Of a DNA stretch of 41,748 bases, positions 29,793 to 36,192 are shown piece after piece. Source of the DNA: Cyanobium sp. NIES-981 (GTDB taxonomy: Bacteria > Cyanobacteriota > Cyanobacteriia > PCC-6307 > Cyanobiaceae); the NCBI GenBank assembly GCA_945877595.1, contig CAMDVN010000017.1, positions 1 through 41,748 of the forward strand, given 5' to 3'. Below the pieces are notes generated by a model. It was not told where the DNA came from. It saw nothing but the letters and a program-made list of their open reading frames with translations, and did not search any database. How positions within the stretch are numbered: position 1 is the stretch's first letter; every line of letters starts with the position of its first letter. Made by a program: the position numbers and the translations under genes.

Positions 29793-30637
29793 GCGTTGAG
29801 CCCGCTGGCCTGCTCAGCCTGCTGGCCCTGCCATTCATGCAGCGGGCACTGTTGGCGGGCCTGCTCACCGGTGGTTTGGGTGGATTGATGGGCAGCTTCG
29901 CTGTGCTGCGCCAGCTGTCGTTTTTTAGTGATGCCCTGGGGCACTCAGCCCTACTGGGCATCACGCTTGGCATCCTCCTCGGTGTGAATCCCACCGTGGT
30001 GCTGATCCCGTTTGCGGTGCTCTTTGCCCTGCTGGTGAGCAGCCTCGTCGACAACAGCAAGTTGCCGGCCGATGCCCTACTCAACATCATCTACTCCTCC
30101 TCGCTGGCGATTGCCGTGCTGGCCCTCAGCCAGGTGCGCAGCTACGCCGGGGGTATCCAGCACTTGCTGTTTGGTGACATCCTCGGGGTGAGTTGGCTGG
30201 ATCTCAGCCTGATCGCCGCTTTGCTGGTGGCGACCATTCTCTATTTGTGGTGCACCCGCCGCAGCCAGATTCTGCTCAGCCTTGATGAGCCACTGGCCCT
30301 CTCGCGGGGGGTGGCTGCCCGCTGGCAGCGGCTGCTGTTCGTGATCGTGCTGGCCATGGTGGTAGCCCTCTCCATCAAGGCGGTGGGCGTGCTGCTGATC
30401 AGTGCCTTTGTGGTGATGCCCGCCTGTGCGGCTCGGCTCGTGAGTCGCCATTTTGGGCGTTATGTGGTGCTGGCGGCAGGGCTCGGCGCTGCCGGTGCGG
30501 TGGGGGGGCTGGTGGTTTCAGCGGCCTTCAATCTGCCTTCGGGCCCTGCGGTGGTGATGGTGCAGCTGCTGGGATTTCTGGCGGCGCTGGCCTGGTCGGG
30601 CCTGGCAGGGTCGCGGCCGATGGGTGCAGGGGGCTAG
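29789..30637 (+). CDS. znuB: zinc ABC transporter permease ZnuB
   Basis: 282 aa from the ATG at 29789, which overlaps the znuC stop as ATGA; the longer frame upstream is a znuC shadow. It has about eight helices of the ABC-3 permease family, with typical segments FSDALGHSALLGITLG, ADALLNIIYSSSLA and VGVLLISAFVVMPACAARL. It forms the membrane channel of the zinc importer. Its last 110 bp overlap, on the opposite strand, the 3' end of the matrixin-like protease gene. A G-rich tract covers its stop codon. Confidence 0.93.
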   Translation: MSVEPAGLLSLLALPFMQRALLAGLLTGGLGGLMGSFAVLRQLSFFSDALGHSALLGITLGILLGVNPTVVLIPFAVLFALLVSSLVDNSKLPADALLNIIYSSSLAIAVLALSQVRSYAGGIQHLLFGDILGVSWLDLSLIAALLVATILYLWCTRRSQILLSLDEPLALSRGVAARWQRLLFVIVLAMVVALSIKAVGVLLISAFVVMPACAARLVSRHFGRYVVLAAGLGAAGAVGGLVVSAAFNLPSGPAVVMVQLLGFLAALAWSGLAGSRPMGAGG

Positions 30638-31520
30638 GGGGGGGGCTAGGCAGGGGGCTAGGTGGCGCGGCTGGCAGGATTTGGCCGAAGCGGCTGGGTT
30701 GGCCATCAAGCCAGCGCACACTGGCCCGATCCCGGGGGCTGAGACGCAACACCGGCCTCGATCCCGGTACCGCAGCCATGGCATCGGCAGGGTCATCGCT
30801 GTGACCCCAGAGCCCAAAGGCATGGCCGAGTTCATGGAGGGCCGTGGCTTGCAGGGGCAGGGGGGCCTGGCCTGGGCTGAGGAGCACCTCGACCCGCGGC
30901 TCGGCACGCCAATGGCCCGTGCGCTGCACCGCGAGCAGGTGCAACACGGCTCGGCCATGGCTGGCTCGGATGCGGCCGTTGGCCTGGGTTTGTAGGGGAG
31001 GGCGGCGCCGCCAGATGCGCAACTGGGCTTGATCCGCCTGTGGCACCAGGCTGAAGCGCACCAAGGGCTGCCATTGGGCCAGGGCCGCCTCAACGGCAAG
31101 GTGCCAGACCCGTTCACGCCCGGCCGCTGCAGTACCGGCTTCGGCCTGGCCGGGTTCGATCCACACACACCAGTGCTCGAGCCGCGCCCATCCATAGGGC
31201 GTGCTGGCTAGCCGGTGGCGGTAGTCGAGGGGGGGGATCCTTGGATTCGAACCCTGCCTTGCGGCAGGGGGTGCAAGGGCGCTAACCGCAACGGGGATGG
31301 CCTTGGCTGGGCTGGTTGTGGGGGGGCTGGTTGGGGCTTTGCTGGTTGGGGCGGTGCTGGTGTCTGGATGTTGGCTGAGATCGAGCTCGCGGCTGTCTTG
31401 GGCGGGATCACAACTGCTCTGTGCCACCGCTGCGGTGAGCAACTGCGCACCGAGCAGGGCACCCAGCAGGGCAAGGCTCAACGCAACCCCAGTGGCGTCG
31501 GAGCAGTGCGCTCGTGGCAT
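30528..31520 (-). CDS. matrixin-like metalloprotease, secreted
   Basis: 330 aa from the ATG at 31520, placed 7 bp after the DUF2214 stop (a GTG at 31553 would overlap it). A signal peptide (VALSLALLGALLGAQLLTAA) is followed by a Ser/Thr/Pro-rich spacer. The catalytic domain has HELGHAFGLWGH, that is H229, E230, H233 and H240, giving a HExxHxxGxxxH zinc site, and a Met-turn candidate M248 in DAMAA. The C-terminal about 60 residues are Pro/Ser/Ala repeats that overlap the 3' end of znuB on the other strand. A zinc-dependent secreted peptidase is likely; substrate unknown. Context at the end of the Znu genes may be coincidental. Confidence 0.82.
   Translation of the reverse strand: MPRAHCSDATGVALSLALLGALLGAQLLTAAVAQSSCDPAQDSRELDLSQHPDTSTAPTSKAPTSPPTTSPAKAIPVAVSALAPPAARQGSNPRIPPLDYRHRLASTPYGWARLEHWCVWIEPGQAEAGTAAAGRERVWHLAVEAALAQWQPLVRFSLVPQADQAQLRIWRRRPPLQTQANGRIRASHGRAVLHLLAVQRTGHWRAEPRVEVLLSPGQAPLPLQATALHELGHAFGLWGHSDDPADAMAAVPGSRPVLRLSPRDRASVRWLDGQPSRFGQILPAAPPSPLPSPPPSPLHPSAATLPGPTRPAPPEIPAAAPSPPQGPKAD
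30629..30662 (+). other. G-run tract, possible G-quadruplex
   Basis: Runs of 5, 9, 2, 5 and 2 G separated by 2-3 bases (cta, cta, ca, cta) cover the znuB stop and the opposite protease C-terminus. A two-layer or larger G-quadruplex is possible in znuB mRNA or in DNA. Confidence 0.4.
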
Positions 31521-31527
31521 CACCCGA

Positions 31528-32019
31528 TCAAGCTGCAGGCAGCCCAACACCACGCGCCATCAAGGTGGCGAGGAAGGGGATGGCGGCAAAGCCAACCAAT
31601 TCAATGTTGAGGATCCAGCCAAGCCTTTTGGCGAGGGCCTCACTCACCTTGGGGAGCTCCCCTTTGCGAAGGGGGATCGCCCACAAGATGTAAGTGATCG
31701 TGGGGTAAAGCGAGAGTCCCCCAACGGCGAGGTAGGTGCCAACTTTCCACCAAAACAGGGGGTTCTCGGTGTAAAAAGCACTGCCCTGACCGAAGTACAG
31801 CACCCGCAAAATGCCACTTCCCAACAGGGCGAGGGCTGCTAGGCCATAAACCACATCGGTGATCACCATCAAAGTGGCGTCCTGTTTGCTCGGATTGGGC
31901 TTGATTAGCCGCCGCTCCAGCACCAGGGCTCCAAAACAGACCATGAAGCTCACATAGTGCACATAGGCAACCCCGGCCTGGGAGAGCACCTCAGGGGGAA
32001 TGGCGGCAAAGCCGATCAT
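31528..32019 (-). CDS. DUF2214 family membrane protein
   Basis: 163 aa from the ATG at 32019, four to five helices. The first helix region has VAYVHYVSFMVCFGALVLER and the conserved LYFGQGSAFYTENPLFWWK segment follows, both typical of DUF2214. The end (LNIELVGFAAIPFLATLMARG) is the last helix. The family is widespread in cyanobacteria and alphaproteobacteria and uncharacterised. It is the upstream gene of the protease, which starts 7 bp after its stop, and it is divergent from the sigma factor with a gap of about 230 bp containing an inverted repeat. The upstream frame extension is not family-like. Confidence 0.82.
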   Translation of the reverse strand: MIGFAAIPPEVLSQAGVAYVHYVSFMVCFGALVLERRLIKPNPSKQDATLMVITDVVYGLAALALLGSGILRVLYFGQGSAFYTENPLFWWKVGTYLAVGGLSLYPTITYILWAIPLRKGELPKVSEALAKRLGWILNIELVGFAAIPFLATLMARGVGLPAA

Positions 32020-32187
32020 GGAGCAGGAAAGGAAGCAGCCTTGAAAGCTAGCTCGCCACGGCGGAGCACCAGGGGCCGGAGCAGCAGGGGCCTGCAGCAC
32101 AAGGGCTGAAATGGCAGCAGGTGGTGAGATCAAAACTTAGGGAGAAAAGCTGAATGTTGGAAGCAAAAGCGAAGGTTGGAAGCTTTT

Positions 32188-32209
32188 CCGCTGGTTTTCC
32201 GTTCAGCGG
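32188..32209. promoter_or_regulatory. inverted repeat in the sigma factor leader
   Basis: CCGCTG (32188-32193) and CAGCGG (32204-32209) are a perfect 6-bp inverted repeat with a 10-base loop, 38 bp upstream of the sigma factor ATG. It could be an operator or a leader hairpin. Confidence 0.35.
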
Positions 32210-32247
32210 TAAATGCCCTTAGGTTCATTTCACCATCCACCCCTTCC

Positions 32248-33171
32248 ATGGCCAGCTCATTGAGTGCCTATCTCGGTGAGATTGGCCGGCATCAGTTGCT
32301 CACGCCTGAACAGGAACTCACCTTGGGTCGCAAGGTGCAGGCCATGGTGGCGTTGCACGAGCGCTGTTCTGAGGCAGGAGGGCTGGGACCAGCCTGTGAT
32401 TACAACGACCTTGAGCGGCGCACCCTCCGCAGCGGTGAGCGCGCCAAAGATCACATGATCACGTCAAACCTTCGGCTGGTCGTCAACCTGGCCAAGCGCT
32501 ACCAGGGAAAAGGCCTGGATCTGTTGGATTTGATCCAGGAGGGAACCCTCGGCCTCACCCGCGCCGTTGAGAAATACGACCCCACCCGGGGTCACCGTTT
32601 CAGCACTTATGCCTACTGGTGGATCCGGCAAGGGCTCAACCGTGCCCTCTCCACCCAAAGCCGCACCATTCGCATTCCGGTCAATGTGAATGAAAAACTC
32701 ACCAAACTGCGGGCTGCTAAGGCCCGGTATCTCCAATCGAATGGGGTTTTGCCCAAGGCACCTCGCTTGGCAGAAATCATGCAGATTCCTTTGGCCGAGG
32801 TGGAAGAGTTGCTGGGCTGTGAATTGCGCAGCGTCACCGTGAGCCTGCAGGGGGTGGTGAAATCGAAATCGGACCCATCCGAATTGGTGGATGTGTTGCC
32901 CTCCCCCGAACTTGCGCCCATGGAGCGGGCCGAGCTGGCCGAACGTTCCGCCTCGGTGTGGACGCTGATCGAGCGCGCCAACCTCACTCCCAAGGAACGC
33001 ACGGTGATCATGATGCGCTTCGGCCTGGACGGCAGTCATGAATGGCGCACCTTGGCCGAGGTGGCCCGGCAGCTCAGTTGCAGCCGTGAATACTGCCGCC
33101 AGGTGGTGCAGCGTGCCCTGAGCAAGCTGCGCAAGGCCGGCATTGAAACAGGACTGGTTGAGCATGACTAG
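32248..33171 (+). CDS. RNA polymerase sigma factor, RpoD-like group 2
   Basis: 307 aa from the ATG at 32248. Region 1.2 (SLSAYLGEIGRHQLLTPEQE), region 2 (LRLVVNLAKRYQGKGLDLLD, then FSTYAYWWIRQGLNRAL), region 3 and region 4 (HEWRTLAEVARQLSCSREYC) are all present. Region 1.1 is absent, as in group 2 sigma factors such as SigB-SigE. These direct transcription under stress or dark conditions. Region 2.4 (FSTYAYWWIRQ) is canonical, so a consensus-like -10 is expected. The YkvA gene follows with a one-base stop/start overlap (TAGTG), so it is probably co-transcribed. Confidence 0.92.
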   Translation: MASSLSAYLGEIGRHQLLTPEQELTLGRKVQAMVALHERCSEAGGLGPACDYNDLERRTLRSGERAKDHMITSNLRLVVNLAKRYQGKGLDLLDLIQEGTLGLTRAVEKYDPTRGHRFSTYAYWWIRQGLNRALSTQSRTIRIPVNVNEKLTKLRAAKARYLQSNGVLPKAPRLAEIMQIPLAEVEELLGCELRSVTVSLQGVVKSKSDPSELVDVLPSPELAPMERAELAERSASVWTLIERANLTPKERTVIMMRFGLDGSHEWRTLAEVARQLSCSREYCRQVVQRALSKLRKAGIETGLVEHD

Positions 33172-33623
33172 TGCCTAGCCTGGGCGTTGCGATGGGGCGT
33201 TCCGTGTTTTCGTGGTTTGATCAACCCAACCAACGCAGTGATCGGGCTGACGCGCTCGATGTGGAAGTGGTCGAGGTCAGCGTCGTCGAGGGCACCTTTG
33301 TGGAAGGCACCGTCGTCGAGGAACAGCTGCTGTTCAAGTTGTTGCGTCGTGCTGGGAGCCTGCTTGCCCTGCCCGCCCTCGAATGTCTGGAGCTTTTGCT
33401 CGATCCCACCACGCCACCACGGGTGAAGTTGACCATGCTGGCCGCGCTCACCTATCTGGTGATGCCCCTTGATCTGGTGCCGGATCTGTTGCCTGTCGCG
33501 GGGTTCAGCGATGACCTGGTGGCCCTGACCACGCTGCTCGGTGCCTGTTGGCGTCACCGCACACCAGAGCTCCAGCAGCGGGCGCAACGCAGACTGGATC
33601 TCTGGTTTCCCTTTGGCCGCTGA
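33171..33623 (+). CDS. YkvA family protein (DUF1232)
   Basis: 150 aa from the GTG at 33171, which overlaps the sigma factor TAG; an ATG at 33192 is the alternative. Residues about 75-115 contain the DUF1232 helix pair (VKLTMLAALTYLVMPLDLVP, then DLLPVAGFSDDLVALTTLLG). These are short hydrophobic segments with the conserved P-x-D-x-x-P-D motif. The N-terminal half is acidic and Val-rich with no known match. Role unknown; the operon with the sigma factor is the main clue, though adjacency alone is weak evidence. Confidence 0.82.
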   Translation: MPSLGVAMGRSVFSWFDQPNQRSDRADALDVEVVEVSVVEGTFVEGTVVEEQLLFKLLRRAGSLLALPALECLELLLDPTTPPRVKLTMLAALTYLVMPLDLVPDLLPVAGFSDDLVALTTLLGACWRHRTPELQQRAQRRLDLWFPFGR

Positions 33624-33628
33624 CCGCG

Positions 33629-33940
33629 ATGTCCAGCCTCACGGCAGATCAGCTCGACGATCTGCAGAATTTTCTGAAGGATTGGCTGCGGCACACGGGT
33701 CGCAGTCAGTCCGACCTGCGCCGGGCCCTGCAGGCCAGCTCGATCCGCATGCCAGTGCTGCTTGAAGCCTTGGATCGCACCTACAGCGGGGGCGATCTGG
33801 TTGATCTCGTCAGCCAGCTCTGCGGCATTGAGGATCGTTGGCAACGGGAGGATGGTCCAGGTGGCACCCCCGAGACGGCTGACTCCCTCGGGCAGCTTGA
33901 TCTGTTGTTGCAGGAGATACGTCAAGACCAGCAGGCCTGA
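33629..33940 (+). CDS. conserved hypothetical with HTH-like helices
   Basis: 103 aa from the ATG at 33629, starting 5 bp after the YkvA stop. The sequence DDLQNFLKDWLRHTGRSQSD, then LRRALQASSIRMPVLLEALD, looks like an all-helical fold similar to HTH domains. The C-terminal part is acidic (SLGQLDLLLQEIRQDQQ). It probably belongs to the sigma factor operon. No named family is recognised with certainty. Confidence 0.68.
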   Translation: MSSLTADQLDDLQNFLKDWLRHTGRSQSDLRRALQASSIRMPVLLEALDRTYSGGDLVDLVSQLCGIEDRWQREDGPGGTPETADSLGQLDLLLQEIRQDQQA

Positions 33941-33994
33941 CCCTCGGACCATCTTCACTGGTCATAGTGGGTTCATCGTTCGCTGGATCTGGCT

Positions 33995-34294
33995 GTGGTT
34001 GCCCTTCCTCCCCGCCGCATTTGGACCGTTCCCGTTCGCTGGGTTGCCGGTGGAGCCATGGTTGGGGCCATGCTGGCAGGGGTGAGCCTCTCCCTGGCGG
34101 GCAGCGAGATGCCGGCAGCTGCCCAGGTCCAGCAGTTTCTGCTGGGTCCAGGCAGCTCGGTTGGAGAGCAGACCAAGGTGAAGCCGAAGAACTGCACGAC
34201 GGGTTCCGATGGCTCGATCACCTGCGACACCGTGCTGGAGAACCCACCGGGCAACACGCCGGCCAAACCGTCGTACACCCCCTTTAGCAATTGA
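33995..34294 (+). CDS. small secreted hypothetical protein
   Basis: 99 aa, GTG start. An Arg-rich N-terminus is followed by a hydrophobic segment (VAGGAMVGAMLAGVSLSLAG), a signal peptide or anchor ending near PAAAQVQQ. The mature part has two Cys in KNCTTGSDGSITCDTV, probably a disulfide loop, and a Pro/Asn/Thr-rich tail. No domain is recognised. It starts 54 bp after the preceding gene and ends 9 bp before the PsiE gene, so it is likely part of the same transcript. Confidence 0.62.
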   Translation: MVALPPRRIWTVPVRWVAGGAMVGAMLAGVSLSLAGSEMPAAAQVQQFLLGPGSSVGEQTKVKPKNCTTGSDGSITCDTVLENPPGNTPAKPSYTPFSN

Positions 34295-34303
34295 GTTGAC
34301 GTC

Positions 34304-34786
34304 GTGATTCGCCTCTTTGATGACGCGTCGTATCTGCGTCTGATTGACGGCCTGGAGCGTCAGCTCGCCAAGCTGCTCGGCCTGGTCTTGGTGGTGGTGA
34401 TGCTGATGGCCACGGTCCAACTGCTGGGCCATCTGGCCTGGGCGCTCACGGTGCCGGGCAACTCCTGGATGGGCGACCAACTGATCAAGGTGCTGGGTGA
34501 CGTTCTCAATATCCTCATTGCCCTGGAGGTCCTCCAGAACATCACGTCGTATTTGCGCCGCCACGTGGTTCAGATCGAACTGGTGTTGGTGACGGCCATG
34601 ACCGCCGTGGCGCGCAAGGTGATCGTGTTGCCGCCCGGCGCCGAAAGCAAGCCCCAGTTGCTGGCTGGCCTGGGGATTGCGGTGCTCTCCTTGGCGGCGG
34701 CCTACTGGTTGGTGCGCTCGATCAATCTGCGCAGGATCCAGACCAAAACAGGGCCAGCCATAGGGTTCCGGGAACGGCATCGGTAG
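34304..34786 (+). CDS. phosphate-starvation-inducible PsiE-family membrane protein
   Basis: 160 aa, GTG start. Four helices are visible: LGLVLVVVMLMATVQLLGHL, the VLGDVLNILIALEVLQNI segment, IELVLVTAMTAVARKVIVLP, then LGIAVLSLAAAYWLV. The conserved PsiE core LIALEVLQNITSYLR is present. The family is induced by phosphate starvation in E. coli but its molecular role is unknown. Its 3' end overlaps the convergent Nif11-cupin gene by 65 bp. Confidence 0.82.
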   Translation: MIRLFDDASYLRLIDGLERQLAKLLGLVLVVVMLMATVQLLGHLAWALTVPGNSWMGDQLIKVLGDVLNILIALEVLQNITSYLRRHVVQIELVLVTAMTAVARKVIVLPPGAESKPQLLAGLGIAVLSLAAAYWLVRSINLRRIQTKTGPAIGFRERHR

Positions 34787-35252
34787 CCAGCACCCTGTGC
34801 CGCCGGCCGGAGGGGATCAGGATCTGGTCGCCGCGGTTGAGTTCCACCAGGTCAGCATCCCCTTCAAAGGCCATCAGGGCACTGCCCTGCAGCAAGAGCA
34901 CCCACTCATGCTCTGCCTGCTCATACCAAAAGCCCGCGGGACTGGTAGCCCGGTTGGAGTGGATGCGCTCCAGGCGCCAGCCATCACCCTGGAGCAACAC
35001 GGTGGCAAGCTCCTCGCCTTCGGGAGGCATGGGGCCGGCTAGCAGGCTGCGGGTGGATGTTGGCTCGGCCACGCCCTCGCCCCAGCGCCGGCCAATCTCA
35101 AAACCATGCTGGCGAGCGAGGGCCACCACCTCGTGGTGACTGTTGCAGTCGCGCAGGGCCTGGCGCAGGGCTGGTTGGGCTTCGCTGAGGGCCACAAACG
35201 CATTGAGTTGTTGAATCTTGGCCAGAAATTGCTGCAGTTGTTCTTCAGCCAT
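34722..35252 (-). CDS. Nif11-like domain fused to a cupin
   Basis: 176 aa, two parts. Residues about 1-55 match the Nif11-like leader domain (EEQLQQFLAKIQQLNAFVAL, then EVVALARQHGFEIG), known as the leader of prochlorosin-type RiPP precursors. Residues about 85-170 form a cupin (EHEWVLLLQGSALMAFEGDA, then GDQILIPSGRRHRVLAT) with His and Glu positions where cupins bind metal. No core-peptide or GG-type cleavage site is seen, so it is probably not a RiPP precursor. It overlaps the GNAT gene by 8 bp (co-translated) and PsiE by 65 bp convergently. Similar Nif11/cupin proteins occur in marine Synechococcus, from memory. Confidence 0.85.
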   Translation of the reverse strand: MAEEQLQQFLAKIQQLNAFVALSEAQPALRQALRDCNSHHEVVALARQHGFEIGRRWGEGVAEPTSTRSLLAGPMPPEGEELATVLLQGDGWRLERIHSNRATSPAGFWYEQAEHEWVLLLQGSALMAFEGDADLVELNRGDQILIPSGRRHRVLATDAVPGTLWLALFWSGSCAD

Positions 35253-35754
35253 GGGGGGCGGTGGGGGGAGACGCCGCTGTGGTCAGGGGTTTGATCATGC
35301 GCCAGCGACGAAACAGGTTGGCGGCGAAGATCACCTCCTCTTCCGCCTCAACCTGCCAGCCGCGGCGTAGCAGCAGCGGCTTGGAGAGTTGGCTGGCTTC
35401 GGTGCGCAGAACCGGGCAGCCTTGGCCGGCTGCGTGGGCCTCGAGGCTGGCCAGCAGGGCGTTGGCCCTGCCCTGGCGCGTGGAGCGGCCGCGGCAATAG
35501 AGAAGGGAGAGACGATCAGTGGGATCGAGAAGTCCGAAGGCTTCGATCGTTCCAGAGGGTTCAGAGCCCAGGCTCACCAATCCAAAGCCTCGTAAAAGAG
35601 CCAGCCGAACAGTGTCATTTCTCTCGGGATGCTGTGCCCAGGCCTTGATCTGATCGGGGCTGTAGAGGTTGGGGCACTGGCTGATCACAGCGTCGCGATA
35701 GACCGCGAGCACTGGATCAAGATCGGCCGGCACCAATCGACGCATGGCATGCAT
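35245..35754 (-). CDS. GNAT-family N-acetyltransferase
   Basis: 169 aa (166 if the ATG at 35745 is used). The GNAT fold shows a first helix (DLDPVLAVYRDAVISQCPNL), the beta strands LVSLGSEPSGTIEAFGLLD and SLLYCRGRSTRQGRANALL. In the last of these, the RGRSTRQGRA loop corresponds to the acetyl-CoA pyrophosphate-binding Q/R-x-x-G-x-G/A motif. The ending is HAAGQGCPVLRTEAS, then FFRR-like basic residues. It is upstream of and overlaps the Nif11-cupin gene, so the two are probably translated together. Acyl acceptor unknown. Confidence 0.82.
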   Translation of the reverse strand: MHAMRRLVPADLDPVLAVYRDAVISQCPNLYSPDQIKAWAQHPERNDTVRLALLRGFGLVSLGSEPSGTIEAFGLLDPTDRLSLLYCRGRSTRQGRANALLASLEAHAAGQGCPVLRTEASQLSKPLLLRRGWQVEAEEEVIFAANLFRRWRMIKPLTTAASPPTAPHG

Positions 35755-35802
35755 TCACACAGCGTAATCGCGGTGCATGCTGTTGTATGTTAAACGAAGT
35801 TT

Positions 35803-36192
35803 GTGGATCTTGATCCTCACCACTACATGCTCATAGGAACCGAACTGCTCGCCAAAGTCAAAGAGCTTGGCGATCTGGGCAAATCAGAGATCGTGCGTGC
35901 CTGTGGCTATGTGTCCACCAAGAAAGATGGTGGCGAGCGTCTGAATTTCACGGCGTTCTATGAGGCCTTGCTCGAGGCCAAGGGCGTTGAGCTTGGCGGC
36001 TCCAGCACAGTGGGCAAAGGCGGTCGCAAACTGAGCTATGTCGCCACGGTCCAGGGCAACGGCAATCTGCTGATCGGCAAGGCTTACACCGCCATGCTTG
36101 ACCTCAAGCCGGGCGATGAATTCGAGATCAAGCTCGGCCGCAAGCAGATTCGGCTGATCCCGGTGGGCCTCAACGAAGACGAAGTGGATTGA
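35803..36192 (+). CDS. cyanobacterial AbrB-like regulator (cyAbrB)
   Basis: 129 aa from the GTG at 35803, chosen because a GAAG stretch lies just before it; the ATG at 35827 is the alternative. The core ELLAKVKELGDLGKSEIVRA and FTAFYEALLEAKG is a cyAbrB hallmark. The C-terminal GNLLIGKAYTAMLDLKPGDEFEIKLGRK is the AbrB DNA-binding swapped-hairpin domain. cyAbrB proteins control carbon/nitrogen balance genes. It is divergent from the GNAT gene (about 50 bp) and converges with the SbcC-like gene, with a 23-bp 3' overlap. Confidence 0.87.
   Translation: MDLDPHHYMLIGTELLAKVKELGDLGKSEIVRACGYVSTKKDGGERLNFTAFYEALLEAKGVELGGSSTVGKGGRKLSYVATVQGNGNLLIGKAYTAMLDLKPGDEFEIKLGRKQIRLIPVGLNEDEVD

Noticed and set aside
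31243-31253. tRNA T-loop-like sequence (ggattcgaacc)
   Set aside because: On the reverse strand it reads ggttcgaatcc, but no matching T stem, anticodon or acceptor stems are around it, and it is within the metalloprotease coding sequence (QGSNPRIPPL).
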